Source: an uncultured Desulfobulbaceae bacterium
GTDB taxonomy: Bacteria > Desulfobacterota > Desulfobulbia > Desulfobulbales > BM004
Length of the DNA stretch: 49,495 nucleotides
Reading direction: 5' to 3'
Assembly: GCA_947259115.1 (NCBI GenBank)
Contig: CAMYKS010000030.1
Span: 1-49,495 of the forward strand
Shown one piece after another: positions 33,164 to 41,702 of this stretch. The notes under the pieces are model-generated. The model had not been told where the DNA came from and made no database searches. It was given only the letters and a program-made list of their open reading frames with translations. The position numbers were made by a program, and so were the translations under genes. Each line of letters opens with the position of its first letter. Positions within the stretch are counted from its first letter, which is position 1.

Positions 33164-34018
33164 CTATTCCTGATCTGCATTAGGGATGAAGAGATGTTTG
33201 CCGAGGAGCTTGAATTCCCTGATCAAGCCCTGGGCTTCAGGCCCTGCCAGCCATGCTGACAAAGCCTTTGCATCTTTATATTTTACACCCGAACAATGTT
33301 TTGGATTGACCGGGATTACACTGTACTGGTTCAACAGGACCTCATCTCCCTCAACAAGTATATTGAGTGCAGGCATGTTATCCGCCACAGATTCGTACTT
33401 TATATAGGTGCCGCGATCGGTCAGGGTATAGCCCTTGAGTTCCGCTGCGACATGTATGGTTGCCAGCATACCCTGGCCGCTTTGTTTATACCAGGTTTCC
33501 TGATCAGGTATCGGCATATGGGCCAGTTTCCAGAGAGTCCGTTCCTTTTTATTGGTCCCGGAGTTGTCGCCCCGGCTGACAAAGGCATCAGCCGAGGAAC
33601 CGATTGCCTGCATGGCCTCGGAAACCCGTCTGCCTTTGATATTTGCCGGATCCTCGGACGGCCCGATCAGTACAAAATCATTGTACATTATTTTTCGGCG
33701 CTCCATGCCATATCCTTTATTAACGAAAGCTATTTCAGCCTGTGGGGCATGAACGAGAAGAACATCGACATCACAGTTTTCACCGAGCTTCAATGCCTTG
33801 CCCGTACCGGTGGATATCCACTGAATACCTATCCCGGTCTTTGTTGTAAATGACGGCATGAGATAGTCCAGCAAACTGGTATTATCAGTGCTGGTCGTTG
33901 TCGCCATCAATAATTTTCTACCCGTTTCTCCGGCCTTACCCGAGGATGCAGTAAGGATAAGTGAACCGCTCAATAGAGCAAAAAAAACAAACAGTATTAA
34001 AATTCTGCCCATTATCAT
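33164..34018 (-). CDS. tupA: Tungstate-binding periplasmic protein
   Basis: About 284 aa with a signal peptide (MIMGRILILFVFFALLSGSL) and the TupA oxyanion-binding motifs: LLMATTTSTDNTSLLDYLMP, GTGKALKLGENCDVDVLLVH and SRGDNSGTNKKE (TTTS and SRGD motifs). Tungstate uptake fits an anaerobe using W-dependent formate dehydrogenase or aldehyde oxidoreductases. ATG 34018 is preferred over GTG 34039 because AAAGGGTGA lies at ribosome-site distance from the ATG and none precedes the GTG. Confidence 0.93.
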   Translation of the reverse strand: MIMGRILILFVFFALLSGSLILTASSGKAGETGRKLLMATTTSTDNTSLLDYLMPSFTTKTGIGIQWISTGTGKALKLGENCDVDVLLVHAPQAEIAFVNKGYGMERRKIMYNDFVLIGPSEDPANIKGRRVSEAMQAIGSSADAFVSRGDNSGTNKKERTLWKLAHMPIPDQETWYKQSGQGMLATIHVAAELKGYTLTDRGTYIKYESVADNMPALNILVEGDEVLLNQYSVIPVNPKHCSGVKYKDAKALSAWLAGPEAQGLIREFKLLGKHLFIPNADQE

Positions 34019-34174
34019 AGAGTTATCACCCTTTTTCACTCAATTTCTGAACATGTGAATTATTCTTTTGTTTTTCGTCCTTAATGCTGCTACTGAACCG
34101 CTCGGACAGATTAGCATGGTTCATTTTTACCATACTTCCAACTTGGTATTTTTCAATAGGTATTGCATACCATA

Positions 34175-35416
34175 TTATTTTCTCTCCAACATTTTCAAAT
34201 AGGGGCTGATGGTCAATCCCTGGACAAGAATTGAAAAAACAACAACTCCGTACGTTATTGCCAGCAGCACATCGCGCTCTGCGCCGACCGGCAATGACAA
34301 GGCAAGGGCTATGGAGATGCCTCCACGCAGGCCGCCCCAGGTGAGAATCTTTATAACATTGGGACTAAAGGACCGAACACGCCTTAATAGATAAATGGGT
34401 ATTGAGACGCTTATCAGCCTGGCAGACAGCACAATAGCAATTGCCAGTAGAGCGCCGGTAAAACTCATCCAGCTGTAACTTAAAACCATGACCTCAAGTC
34501 CGATAAGCAGAAAAAGAACAGCATTCAAAACCTCGTCAGCCAACTCCCAGAAGGTGTCCAGGTTCTGGCGGGTATCTTCCGACATGGCAAAGCTCCTGCC
34601 ATGATTACCTATGAGCAGCCCGGCGACTACTATGGCAATGGGAGCGGAAAGATGCAGGGCATCCGCCAGGGCATAACCACCGGTAACCAAGCCCAGGGTA
34701 ATGAGGATTTCGACCTGGTAATTATCCACCTGTTTCAGCATCCAGTAGGCTAGCATCCCTGCACCAAAGCCAAGTAATCCACCACCAATTGCTTCCTGCA
34801 CAAAGAGCGTAAAAATCCTGCCGACACCGATGTCATGGCCGCTGCCTGCCATTTCAAGAAGAATGAGGAATATGACCACTCCAACACCGTCATTGAAAAG
34901 TGATTCCCCGACAATCTTCGTTTCCAGGGTTTTCGGCGTACCGGCTTTTTTAAGAATTCCCAGGACTGCTATGGGATCTGTCGGCGATATCAGGGCCCCA
35001 AAGAGGAGGCAATAAATCCATGCTATATTGAACCCCAGAAGGGAGAGCATTCCCCAGCTTAAGATGCCGACAATAAAAGTTGAAAGGAGTATACCGGCGG
35101 TTGCCAGGCCTATGATAATCCTGTACTGCTGGCGCAGGTCACTCATGTTTACATGCAGAGCGCCGGCAAAAAGCAGAAAACTGAGCATGCCGTGCAGGAG
35201 GGTTTCATTAAAATCTATCTGCACAAGGAGCGCCACCGCCCATTGCTTTGACCCGGGGAAAAACCAGCTGACGACAATCAAAGCAAGGGAAAAAAGCAGA
35301 CCGATCAGCATCAATCCGATGGTATTGGGCAGACGCAGAAAACGATAATTGATAAAGCTGAAAAATGCGGAAAGGGTGAGCAGGATGGCTATTATTTCAA
35401 AGAGTCCCACACTCAT
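34175..35416 (-). CDS. CPA1-type Na+/H+ antiporter
   Basis: A 413-aa polytopic protein with about 12-13 hydrophobic segments and no large cytoplasmic tail. NhaP/CPA1 signatures are GALISPTDPIAVLGILKK (the TDP of helix 5), VGESLFNDGVGVVIF (the ND ion-binding pair of helix 6) and LTWGGLRGGISIALALSLP. It exchanges Na+ (or K+) for H+ across the inner membrane. If the V/A-ATPase proves to pump Na+, the two would share an ion cycle; this is only an inference. Confidence 0.93.
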   Translation of the reverse strand: MSVGLFEIIAILLTLSAFFSFINYRFLRLPNTIGLMLIGLLFSLALIVVSWFFPGSKQWAVALLVQIDFNETLLHGMLSFLLFAGALHVNMSDLRQQYRIIIGLATAGILLSTFIVGILSWGMLSLLGFNIAWIYCLLFGALISPTDPIAVLGILKKAGTPKTLETKIVGESLFNDGVGVVIFLILLEMAGSGHDIGVGRIFTLFVQEAIGGGLLGFGAGMLAYWMLKQVDNYQVEILITLGLVTGGYALADALHLSAPIAIVVAGLLIGNHGRSFAMSEDTRQNLDTFWELADEVLNAVLFLLIGLEVMVLSYSWMSFTGALLAIAIVLSARLISVSIPIYLLRRVRSFSPNVIKILTWGGLRGGISIALALSLPVGAERDVLLAITYGVVVFSILVQGLTISPYLKMLERK

Positions 35417-35431
35417 ATCTCCCCAAAAAAT

Positions 35432-35490
35432 AAAAAGGACCCAAGCTGACAGACTGCATCATGAAAATGCATCGGCTTGAGTCCTTTAAA
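35432..35490 (-). terminator. Rho-independent terminator after yjbQ
   Basis: A long hairpin: AAAGGAC (35434-35440) pairs with GTCCTTT (35481-35487), extended inward by CAAGC / GCTTG and TGCAT / ATGCA. On the minus strand it is followed by a T-rich run (positions 35436 down to 35425). It separates yjbQ from the antiporter gene. Confidence 0.75.
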
Positions 35491-35514
35491 ATAGATACCT
35501 TATCGAAATAAAAG

Positions 35515-35931
35515 TTATTCGCCGATGATTTTGACCAGGACCCTTTTTTTACGGCCACCGTCGAACTCACCGTAAAAGATCTGCTCCCAGGTGCCAAAGT
35601 CAAGTTTACCATCAGTGATCGCCACAACAACTTCCCGCCCCATAACCTGCCTTTTCAAGTGGGCGTCGGCGTTATCCTCGTAGCCGTTGTGGCGGTATTG
35701 CGAAACAGGCTCATGGGGCGCGAGCTTTTCAAGCCAGACCTCATAGTCATGATGCAGGCCCGACTCATCATCATTTATAAATACCGAGGCTGTTATGTGC
35801 ATGGCATTGACTAAAGCCAATCCTTGACGCACCCCGCTTTCACGTAAACATTCATCCACCTGGCCCGTGATGTTTATAAAGGCGCGCCTTGTGGGAACAT
35901 TGAACCAGAGTTCCTTACGGAAGCTTTTCAT
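35515..35931 (-). CDS. yjbQ: YjbQ / UPF0047 family protein
   Basis: A 138-aa protein with the full family pattern: [55 protein letters not shown] and [20 protein letters not shown]. The family adopts a trimeric fold with conserved His residues; some members show weak thiamine-phosphate synthase activity in E. coli. It lies 46 bases downstream of the Sec DsbA gene, is probably transcribed with it, and ends at a clear terminator. Confidence 0.93.
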   Translation of the reverse strand: MKSFRKELWFNVPTRRAFINITGQVDECLRESGVRQGLALVNAMHITASVFINDDESGLHHDYEVWLEKLAPHEPVSQYRHNGYEDNADAHLKRQVMGREVVVAITDGKLDFGTWEQIFYGEFDGGRKKRVLVKIIGE

Positions 35932-35977
35932 AAGAGGTTCCCCGTGCAGCAGCTAACCATGAAAACATCAAGGCCTA

Positions 35978-36823
35978 TTATTTCTTCGCAAGCTCGTCAT
36001 CTATGACCTGCTTGAAACCGGGCAGGCTTCTCTGTTTCAGCGAACGGCCATTGACAAAAATGGACGGCGTGCCTCGAACTCCGGCTGCCACACCATCTTT
36101 TAGGTCACGCTGGACTATTGCCGCAATTGCCGGATTCTGCATATCCTGCTTAAACTGTTCCATGTTCAATTCAAGAGACTGGGCTATTTCATCAAACTTC
36201 GCATCGTTGAGCTTGTTGTAATTCTTGAAGAGCTCATCATGATACTCCCAGAATTTGCCCTGCTGGTTAGCCGCTAAGACAGCAATTGCCGCATTCTTGG
36301 CAAACTTGTGGATTCTTTCCAGGGGAAAATTTTTGAAAACCAGTTTGACGTCATTCGGATACTGCTCGAGCACCTGCTCGAGTAAAGGTTCAACCTTTGC
36401 ACAGTAAGGTCATTGGTAGTCACTGAACACTGCGATGGCGACCTTGGCGTCGGCAGGACCCTTAAATGGCAGACCGGAAATGTCGATATCAACAACAAAA
36501 CTGATATTGAGAACTTCAAGGGTATTCTCTTTGCTGTCTGCAAGCAGCAGGAAATCACCTTTTGGTGAAGCACCGATCTTTACTACAGAATCACTTACCT
36601 TCAATGTATCTTTGAGAGCACCGGAACTGTCGTAAATAAGAACCTTTCCACCCTCTGCAAGGATAAAAGTATACTTGCCGTCAGCGGAAACGGCCATATC
36701 GACAGGCTTAGCCTCAAGTTTAAGGGTTTTCGACGCACCCTTTACAACTTCAGCCTGGGCCATGGCACTGAAGCTAAACAGAAGTGCTATGAGCACAATG
36801 CAGACATTACGGAACGAACGCAT
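35978..36823 (-). CDS. DsbA-like thiol oxidoreductase, selenoprotein (Sec-Pro-Tyr-Cys)
   Basis: Reading through the UGA at 36412-36410 gives one 281-aa protein. It has a signal peptide (to about residue 24), a beta-rich domain (about 25-125, with DMAVSADGKYTFILAEGGKV, like part of a beta-propeller) and a DsbA/DsbG-type thioredoxin domain. The redox motif is Sec138-Pro-Tyr-Cys141 after FSDYQ, where relatives have CPYC; the cis-Pro loop is GVRGTPSIFVNG. The downstream part has no good independent start, and the frame is unbroken apart from the UGA. Two SECIS-like hairpins follow the UGA. It acts in the periplasm, probably on disulfides or as a redox sensor. Confidence 0.85.
36365..36398 (-). 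promoter_or_regulatory. Candidate bacterial SECIS for the DsbA-like gene
   Basis: On the minus strand AAAGGT-TGA-ACCTTT (36398-36384) forms a 6-bp stem with a 3-base loop whose G lies 18 bases after the UGA. A stronger hairpin, CTCGAGC-AGGT-GCTCGAG (36382-36365), follows with its loop G at about 35 bases. Either falls within the accepted 16-37 base range; the first is better placed. Confidence 0.65.
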
Positions 36824-37154
36824 AATAAAAATCCTCCCTTGTTACGATTAAAATTTATAAAAATCCCAATTAGTTATTAGCAAAAAAGGTATAACTTTCC
36901 CACGCAGTTTATCTTTCCCGGATGCAATCAACAAATTGACGAAGATACTCTGCAACCCTTTTTGTAGCAAGTTTTTTCATTGATTATTTTTCTTCCCTTA
37001 CGATGAAATTATATTTACACAATATGTTTCTTAATAAGACTCTGTCTTGCCGAATGCAACCGTATCGTTTACAATTTTATCAATATCTGAAAAATATGAG
37101 AGGTGGGCCTCTTTTTTAAAAAACATCCTGAACGATTTGAAACTGCTGCTTGTC
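36824..37154. other. Divergent intergenic region, Sec DsbA / TlpA-like genes
   Basis: 331 AT-rich bases between divergent redox genes. Promoters for both operons must be here. No palindrome or RNA structure stands out, and no gene is supported. Confidence 0.4.
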
Positions 37155-37664
37155 ATGAAAACTAAAATACTTATTTATGCTTTACTTACGGTTACTGCCG
37201 CCTTCCTGTTAAACTCCTGTTCAGGAGGAAGCACTAAAGCCATCCGTGTTGGTGATACCATTGCTTCTTTTTCCGGCATAGATCTTGAAGGCAGAGCTTT
37301 CTCCCTGGCCTCCAAAAAGGGCAAACCTGTTATAATGCGTTTTTTTCTGGTCAACTGTCCTTACTGCAAAGCGGACACTCCTATTTTTAACATGTTTTAT
37401 GACAAGTACAGGCAAATGGGCCTTGAAATTGTCTACATCAATAATAATGGAACCAATGCGGAAGAAGTTGAAACCTTTGTCCGGGATCTCGACGTTGATT
37501 TCCCTGTAATATACGATCCGCAAGGCAAAATCGCCAAGCAGTACAACGTCAAAGTGCAGCCGCTCACCCTGGTTCTATCCCCTGAACATAAGCTGTTGGC
37601 AGCCCTGTTAGGTGGGGTGAGTGAAGCAGAACTGAACGAACTGCTGCATAAATTTATACAGTAA
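37155..37664 (+). CDS. TlpA/AhpC-like thioredoxin-fold lipoprotein
   Basis: A 169-aa protein with a signal peptide and lipobox (FLLNSC, Cys22) and a thioredoxin-like domain: VGDTIASFSGIDLEGRAFSL, the active site NCPYCKADTP with Cys68-Pro-Tyr-Cys71, and VQPLTLVLSPEHK holding the cis-Pro region. It is anchored in the periplasm and probably reduces a partner's disulfide or a bound metal protein. It is the first gene of a run with the NosL-like protein and the ABC exporter, which suggests it keeps the NosL Cys pair reduced (inference). Confidence 0.88.
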   Translation: MKTKILIYALLTVTAAFLLNSCSGGSTKAIRVGDTIASFSGIDLEGRAFSLASKKGKPVIMRFFLVNCPYCKADTPIFNMFYDKYRQMGLEIVYINNNGTNAEEVETFVRDLDVDFPVIYDPQGKIAKQYNVKVQPLTLVLSPEHKLLAALLGGVSEAELNELLHKFIQ

Positions 37665-37685
37665 TTGTCTCATTATGGTGAAAAA

Positions 37686-38192
37686 ATGATAAAAATCAGT
37701 CGAATCCTGCTGCTGTTGACTTTTCTCCAGCTTGTTGTATTTACCACAAGCGGTATTGCCGACACTGAGGTAACAAACACCATACCAGACCAGGTCCGCT
37801 GCACAGTCTGCGGCATGTTCGTGGCCAAATATCCCAACTGGCTGGCCCAGGTACATTATGACAACCTTGAGCAGACGCAGTTTTTTGACGGCGTCAAGGA
37901 CATGATGGTCTTTTATTTCAATCCCGAGCGCTATGGCGGCAAATCCCGGGAGACAATAAGGGATATTTATGTAAAGGATTACTATTCCCTTGACTGGTTG
38001 TCTGCAAAAGAGGCTTTCTATGTGGTCGGCAGTGATGTATACGGGCCCATGGGCCACGAACTCATTCCATTTGCAGCCAGAGAGGCAGCGGAATCATTCA
38101 GCAAGGACCATCACGGCAAAGAAATCCTTATATTTGACAATATCACCCCTGAGCTTATTGAGTCATTGCGGGCAGGTCAGAGGATGCGATAA
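37686..38192 (+). CDS. NosL-like copper-binding protein
   Basis: A 168-aa exported protein with a signal peptide (cut after GIADT) and the NosL core: CTVCGMFV (Cys39-x2-Cys42-Gly-Met44), NWLAQVHYDN, FFDGVKDMMVFYF and the C-terminal MGHELIPFA segment with the conserved Met/His. NosL binds Cu(I) during nitrous oxide reductase maturation. There is no nosZ here and the lipobox Cys of NosL is missing, so this is a relative serving another metal enzyme. The ATG at 37686 is preferred over TTG 37665. Confidence 0.87.
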   Translation: MIKISRILLLLTFLQLVVFTTSGIADTEVTNTIPDQVRCTVCGMFVAKYPNWLAQVHYDNLEQTQFFDGVKDMMVFYFNPERYGGKSRETIRDIYVKDYYSLDWLSAKEAFYVVGSDVYGPMGHELIPFAAREAAESFSKDHHGKEILIFDNITPELIESLRAGQRMR

Positions 38193-38253
38193 GTGGACTG
38201 AAATTTCTGCTCTCTGTAATTACTGTTGCTTAATCCCCGAATGCAAAAACAAC

Positions 38254-38547
38254 ATGCGGCCTTCCCATCGACTCTTTATTTTTCTCCTGCTGCTCATCTT
38301 TTTAGATGGAGCACTTTATTTACATGCAAAACACCTGGGCAATATCCTTAAGGATGACCGGGCAGTCCAGACAATTGCAGTTGCAGGGCTCGGCCTCACT
38401 GACCTCTGTGTTGCCACGGAAGCACGATATACCAGGCACCCTGCAGTGAGTGATCCCATGGCTCCTTTTATGGACCATCCCGGGGCCATTGAACACTTCC
38501 CAACCGGTTCCTTCTGGCAGGCACCGGCAAATTCATTCATTCGATAA
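38254..38547 (+). CDS. Small hypothetical membrane-anchored protein, 97 aa
   Basis: A 97-aa protein with one N-terminal hydrophobic segment (residues 7-21) and a periplasmic domain containing VAGLGLTDLCVATEARYTRH and MDHPGAIEHFPTGSFW. It lies between the NosL-like gene and the FtsX permease, six bases before the latter, so it is probably part of the same system. I do not recognise the family. The single Cys plus several His and Met residues could serve metal binding (speculation). Confidence 0.68.
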   Translation: MRPSHRLFIFLLLLIFLDGALYLHAKHLGNILKDDRAVQTIAVAGLGLTDLCVATEARYTRHPAVSDPMAPFMDHPGAIEHFPTGSFWQAPANSFIR

Positions 38548-38553
38548 AACTGT

Positions 38554-39753
38554 ATGGCCATGATCCCGAAAGGTTTGGAAAAACAGCTTAACACCCTCGA
38601 TTTTGCACTCTCATCCCTGTGGCGCAGAAAACTGAAAAATCTTGGCATCATGATGGTATTTTCCCTGGTGATCTTTCTGCTGGGTTCCTTTCAAATGTTA
38701 ACCGGCGCATTGACAAGTTCTGCGGATGCGGTTCTGGAAAATACGCCTGAAATTACAATACAGAAGATGTCCGCCGGTAGACAGGAAGCAATACCACAGA
38801 CCTATATAAAAAAACTGAATTCCATATATGGCATCCGGGCAATTATTCCCAGGGTCTGGGGATACTATTTTGATGAGTCAACACTTGCCAATTTCACTGT
38901 TCTGGCCCTGGATCACAACGCCATGCCCAATGGCAGCAAGCTCAACCTTACCTTGAGCGACGGACATTTCCCCAAAAAAACAGAAACAGGAACTGCTGTA
39001 CTGGGCGGCTCGGTTCAGGATATTCTCGAGCTTGGAGATCGCCGCGTCTTTTCTCTCTTCCGGCCCGACCTTTCCCTGAAATCTTTTCAAGTCGTCGGTA
39101 TTTTCAGTAAGCAGACAGATCTTCTGACCAACGATCTGATCGTCATGAATGTCGACGATGCCAGGGATCTCTTTGCCATCCCGACATCCCATGTAACGGA
39201 TCTCTGCGTCTATGTGGCAAATCCCACTGAAATTGAAACCATTGCCAAAAAAATTGCCGGGCTGCTGCCCGATACCAGGGTCCTTACCAAATCCCAGATC
39301 CAGAAAACCTATCAGGTGGTTTTCAGTTGGCGCAGCGGTTTTGCCTCAATTTGTCTTTTAACCGCCCTGGTCGCCTTTGCCATTCTTGCCTGGGATAAGG
39401 CATCGGGTTTATCTCCTGAGGAAAAAAGGGAGATCGGCATACTCAAGATCCTTGGCTGGGAAACAGGAGATATACTGGCAGTGCGTTTCTGGGAAAGCAC
39501 CCTGGTTTCAGCCCTTGCCTTTATCATTGGGTGTACGGCGGCATATATCCATGTGGCTTTTTTTGACGCATCACTCTTAAAACCGGTCATGGTGGGGTGG
39601 TCTGTCATTCATCCACCTTTCAAGCTCTTGCCGACAGTAACCCTGGCGGATCTTTTGCTGATATTTACCTTTTCCGTGCTGCCCTACCTTGGAGCTACGG
39701 TTATCCCTGCCTGGCGCTGTTCAACTGTGCCGCCTGATTCGGCGATACGGTAG
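38554..39753 (+). CDS. FtsX/MacB-type ABC permease
   Basis: A 399-aa protein with the MacB/FtsX layout: one membrane segment near residues 30-50, a large periplasmic domain (about 55-260) and three C-terminal segments separated by the EEKREIGILKILGWETGDIL coupling helix. It pairs with the ATPase gene 216 bases on. MacB-type transporters move no solute through a channel but transmit force to periplasmic partners, here perhaps the NosL-like or the small protein. Confidence 0.9.
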   Translation: MAMIPKGLEKQLNTLDFALSSLWRRKLKNLGIMMVFSLVIFLLGSFQMLTGALTSSADAVLENTPEITIQKMSAGRQEAIPQTYIKKLNSIYGIRAIIPRVWGYYFDESTLANFTVLALDHNAMPNGSKLNLTLSDGHFPKKTETGTAVLGGSVQDILELGDRRVFSLFRPDLSLKSFQVVGIFSKQTDLLTNDLIVMNVDDARDLFAIPTSHVTDLCVYVANPTEIETIAKKIAGLLPDTRVLTKSQIQKTYQVVFSWRSGFASICLLTALVAFAILAWDKASGLSPEEKREIGILKILGWETGDILAVRFWESTLVSALAFIIGCTAAYIHVAFFDASLLKPVMVGWSVIHPPFKLLPTVTLADLLLIFTFSVLPYLGATVIPAWRCSTVPPDSAIR

Positions 39754-39969
39754 TTTAAGGGTTCAAGGTTTCAAGGGGCCAAGGGGTCGAGGGGGAGAGA
39801 ATAAAAGGGTTCAAGGGAGAAGGTGATAGTGACTAAAGTTTTTTATCAATAACCCAGGCATCGGGCCTTTACTTGTTTTTCAACTTTAGCTCACTTTAGG
39901 CATTTATGCCCCCTTGCGGGGTACTTGTAACTTGTAACTTAAGACTTATTCCTGACAGCTCATAAAACC

Positions 39970-40647
39970 ATGCTTATCGAACTGAAAGACACAACCAAAA
40001 TATACAACCAGGGAAAGCCCAACGAGGTGACGGCGCTCTCCGATGTCAGCCTGCGGATCGAGGAGCAGACCATGATCTGCCTCCAGGGTGCCAGTGGTTC
40101 GGGCAAGTCCACCCTGTTGGCAATTATGGGCTGCGTTTTTCCACCAACAAGCGGCAGTGCCGCCATTGCCGGGAAACAACTCTCACGCATGCCCGACAGA
40201 TTTCTGACCATCCACAGACGCGAAACCATCGGTTTTATTTTTCAACAATTCAATCTCCTGCCCCGTCTCTCTGTTCTTGATAACATTACCCTTCCCCTTT
40301 TACCCCTTGGCATTTCACCGCCTGAAAGAAAAGCAAGAGCGCGAAAGCTTATGGAGCATTTATCCATAAGCCATAGGGAAAGCTTCCCGGCCGGACAGAT
40401 ATCCGGTGGAGAAATGCAGCGTGTTGCCATAGCCAGAGCCTTAATCAACAACCAGCCCATTATCCTGGCAGATGAACCAACCGCGCATCTTGACAGCCGC
40501 CTCAGCATGGAATTCATGCAAATCATGGCTGATCTCAAAAAGGAAGGTAAAACAATCATAATTGCCTCCCATGACACCCTGGTTTCAGAGCATCCGGCCA
40601 TAGATAAAATTATCAACATAAAGGACGGACGTATCCATGTTCCTTAA
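39970..40647 (+). CDS. MacB/LolD-type ABC ATPase
   Basis: A 225-aa ATPase with Walker A GASGSGKST, Q-loop FIFQQFNLLPRLSVLDNI, signature ISGGEMQRVAIARAL and Walker B IILADEPTAHLDS. These sequences are typical of the MacB/LolD/FtsE subfamily that partners FtsX-type permeases. It is separated from its permease by 216 bases of purine-rich repeats with short TTCAAGG and TTGTAAC iterations. Its 3' end overlaps the next gene by 11 bases. Confidence 0.93.
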   Translation: MLIELKDTTKIYNQGKPNEVTALSDVSLRIEEQTMICLQGASGSGKSTLLAIMGCVFPPTSGSAAIAGKQLSRMPDRFLTIHRRETIGFIFQQFNLLPRLSVLDNITLPLLPLGISPPERKARARKLMEHLSISHRESFPAGQISGGEMQRVAIARALINNQPIILADEPTAHLDSRLSMEFMQIMADLKKEGKTIIIASHDTLVSEHPAIDKIINIKDGRIHVP

Positions 40648-41644
40648 CTCCTGGAGCTTGGGCCTTACCCTGGCAGGCCTGATCATTTTAGTTCTTGGTG
40701 TTTTTGCCTGCCGCACAGCAATTCGAGTACTGCGCCACTGGAATCCCTCCAGTGACACAAACCTGCAGATCACGCTGGAGAATGAGATATGGTTAGCCTC
40801 GACCCTGGTTGCATACGGCCTTGGTTTTCAAATCCTCACCCTAGTACTTTTTGTCCTTGCCGCTGATACCTTTTGTCAGGTAATTGTCGGGGCCATGTGT
40901 GCCACAGGAGCCCTGCTGGCAAACAATTTCGGTATGCCAGCCCTGCTGGTAAAGATCGCCGGGGTTTTTCTATACGGTTTCTGGATTGTTCTGCATAAAT
41001 TGGATATCAGCTCTGAAACCTATCCCCTGGTCAAAATCAAATATATATATCTGCTGCTGATCCTTCCCCTGCTCTTCGCTGATATCACACTGCAGACTTT
41101 ATATATTGCTTTTCTGTCACCTGATATCATCACTTCCTGCTGCGCCGTGGTTTTCGGCTCTTCAGCAGAAACCGGCCGTAACCTGATTGTAGGCTTTTCC
41201 CAGACCGGCCTGCTGTTTCTCTATTATGGCTCTATTATTGTTTTGGCAGCCGTTGGCATTATTCTTCTGAAGCGCTGGCTGCTGCCCCTGGCAGTAGTTT
41301 TTTCCGCGGGCTGGCTCTGGTTTTTAGGAGTGGCAACAGTTGCAATAATCAGCGTCTTTTCCTCTTACATCTATGCAATGCCTTACCACAACTGTCCTTT
41401 CTGCATACTGAAACCTGAGTATCATTATATAGGATTTGCCCTCTACTTCACACTGATCCCGGCCGCTTTCTTCGGCCTTTCAACAGCCCTTGTCGAGCCT
41501 TTTAAAAACAGGGTTGATCTTGCAGGACAGGTAACAAAATATCAGAGGACCGCCATCAAGATATCATTGATTTTTCTGTTGCTTTTGGCAGCCATAAGTT
41601 CATACCACTATCTGCTCTACAAGATCAGCGGTGGTGAGTCATAA
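40637..41644 (+). CDS. Polytopic membrane protein with periplasmic CPFC motif
   Basis: A 335-aa protein with about eight hydrophobic segments. A conserved-looking loop near residues 246-262 reads AMPYHNCPFCILKPEYHY, with Cys253-x2-Cys256 plus His and Met residues, a plausible thiol or copper site in the membrane plane. It overlaps the ATPase gene and so belongs to the NosL-ABC operon. I do not recognise a named family; electron or metal transfer through the membrane is a hypothesis only. Confidence 0.75.
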   Translation: MFLNSWSLGLTLAGLIILVLGVFACRTAIRVLRHWNPSSDTNLQITLENEIWLASTLVAYGLGFQILTLVLFVLAADTFCQVIVGAMCATGALLANNFGMPALLVKIAGVFLYGFWIVLHKLDISSETYPLVKIKYIYLLLILPLLFADITLQTLYIAFLSPDIITSCCAVVFGSSAETGRNLIVGFSQTGLLFLYYGSIIVLAAVGIILLKRWLLPLAVVFSAGWLWFLGVATVAIISVFSSYIYAMPYHNCPFCILKPEYHYIGFALYFTLIPAAFFGLSTALVEPFKNRVDLAGQVTKYQRTAIKISLIFLLLLAAISSYHYLLYKISGGES

Positions 41645-41702
41645 CCCCAGTATCCAGGTTGTGAAGCTCTCCGGGTAAACTCCCCATGAGGGCTATGAAC
41701 GC

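Noticed and set aside
35978..36823. Two separate genes or a pseudogene instead of one Sec DsbA gene
   Set aside because: The stop is a UGA exactly at a CPYC Cys, the frame is otherwise intact on both sides, and SECIS-like hairpins follow. A random nonsense mutation at that one codon is much less likely.
37686..38192. Genuine NosL of a nitrous oxide reductase cluster
   Set aside because: The core motif fits, but nosZ, nosD, nosF and nosY are absent and the lipobox Cys is missing.
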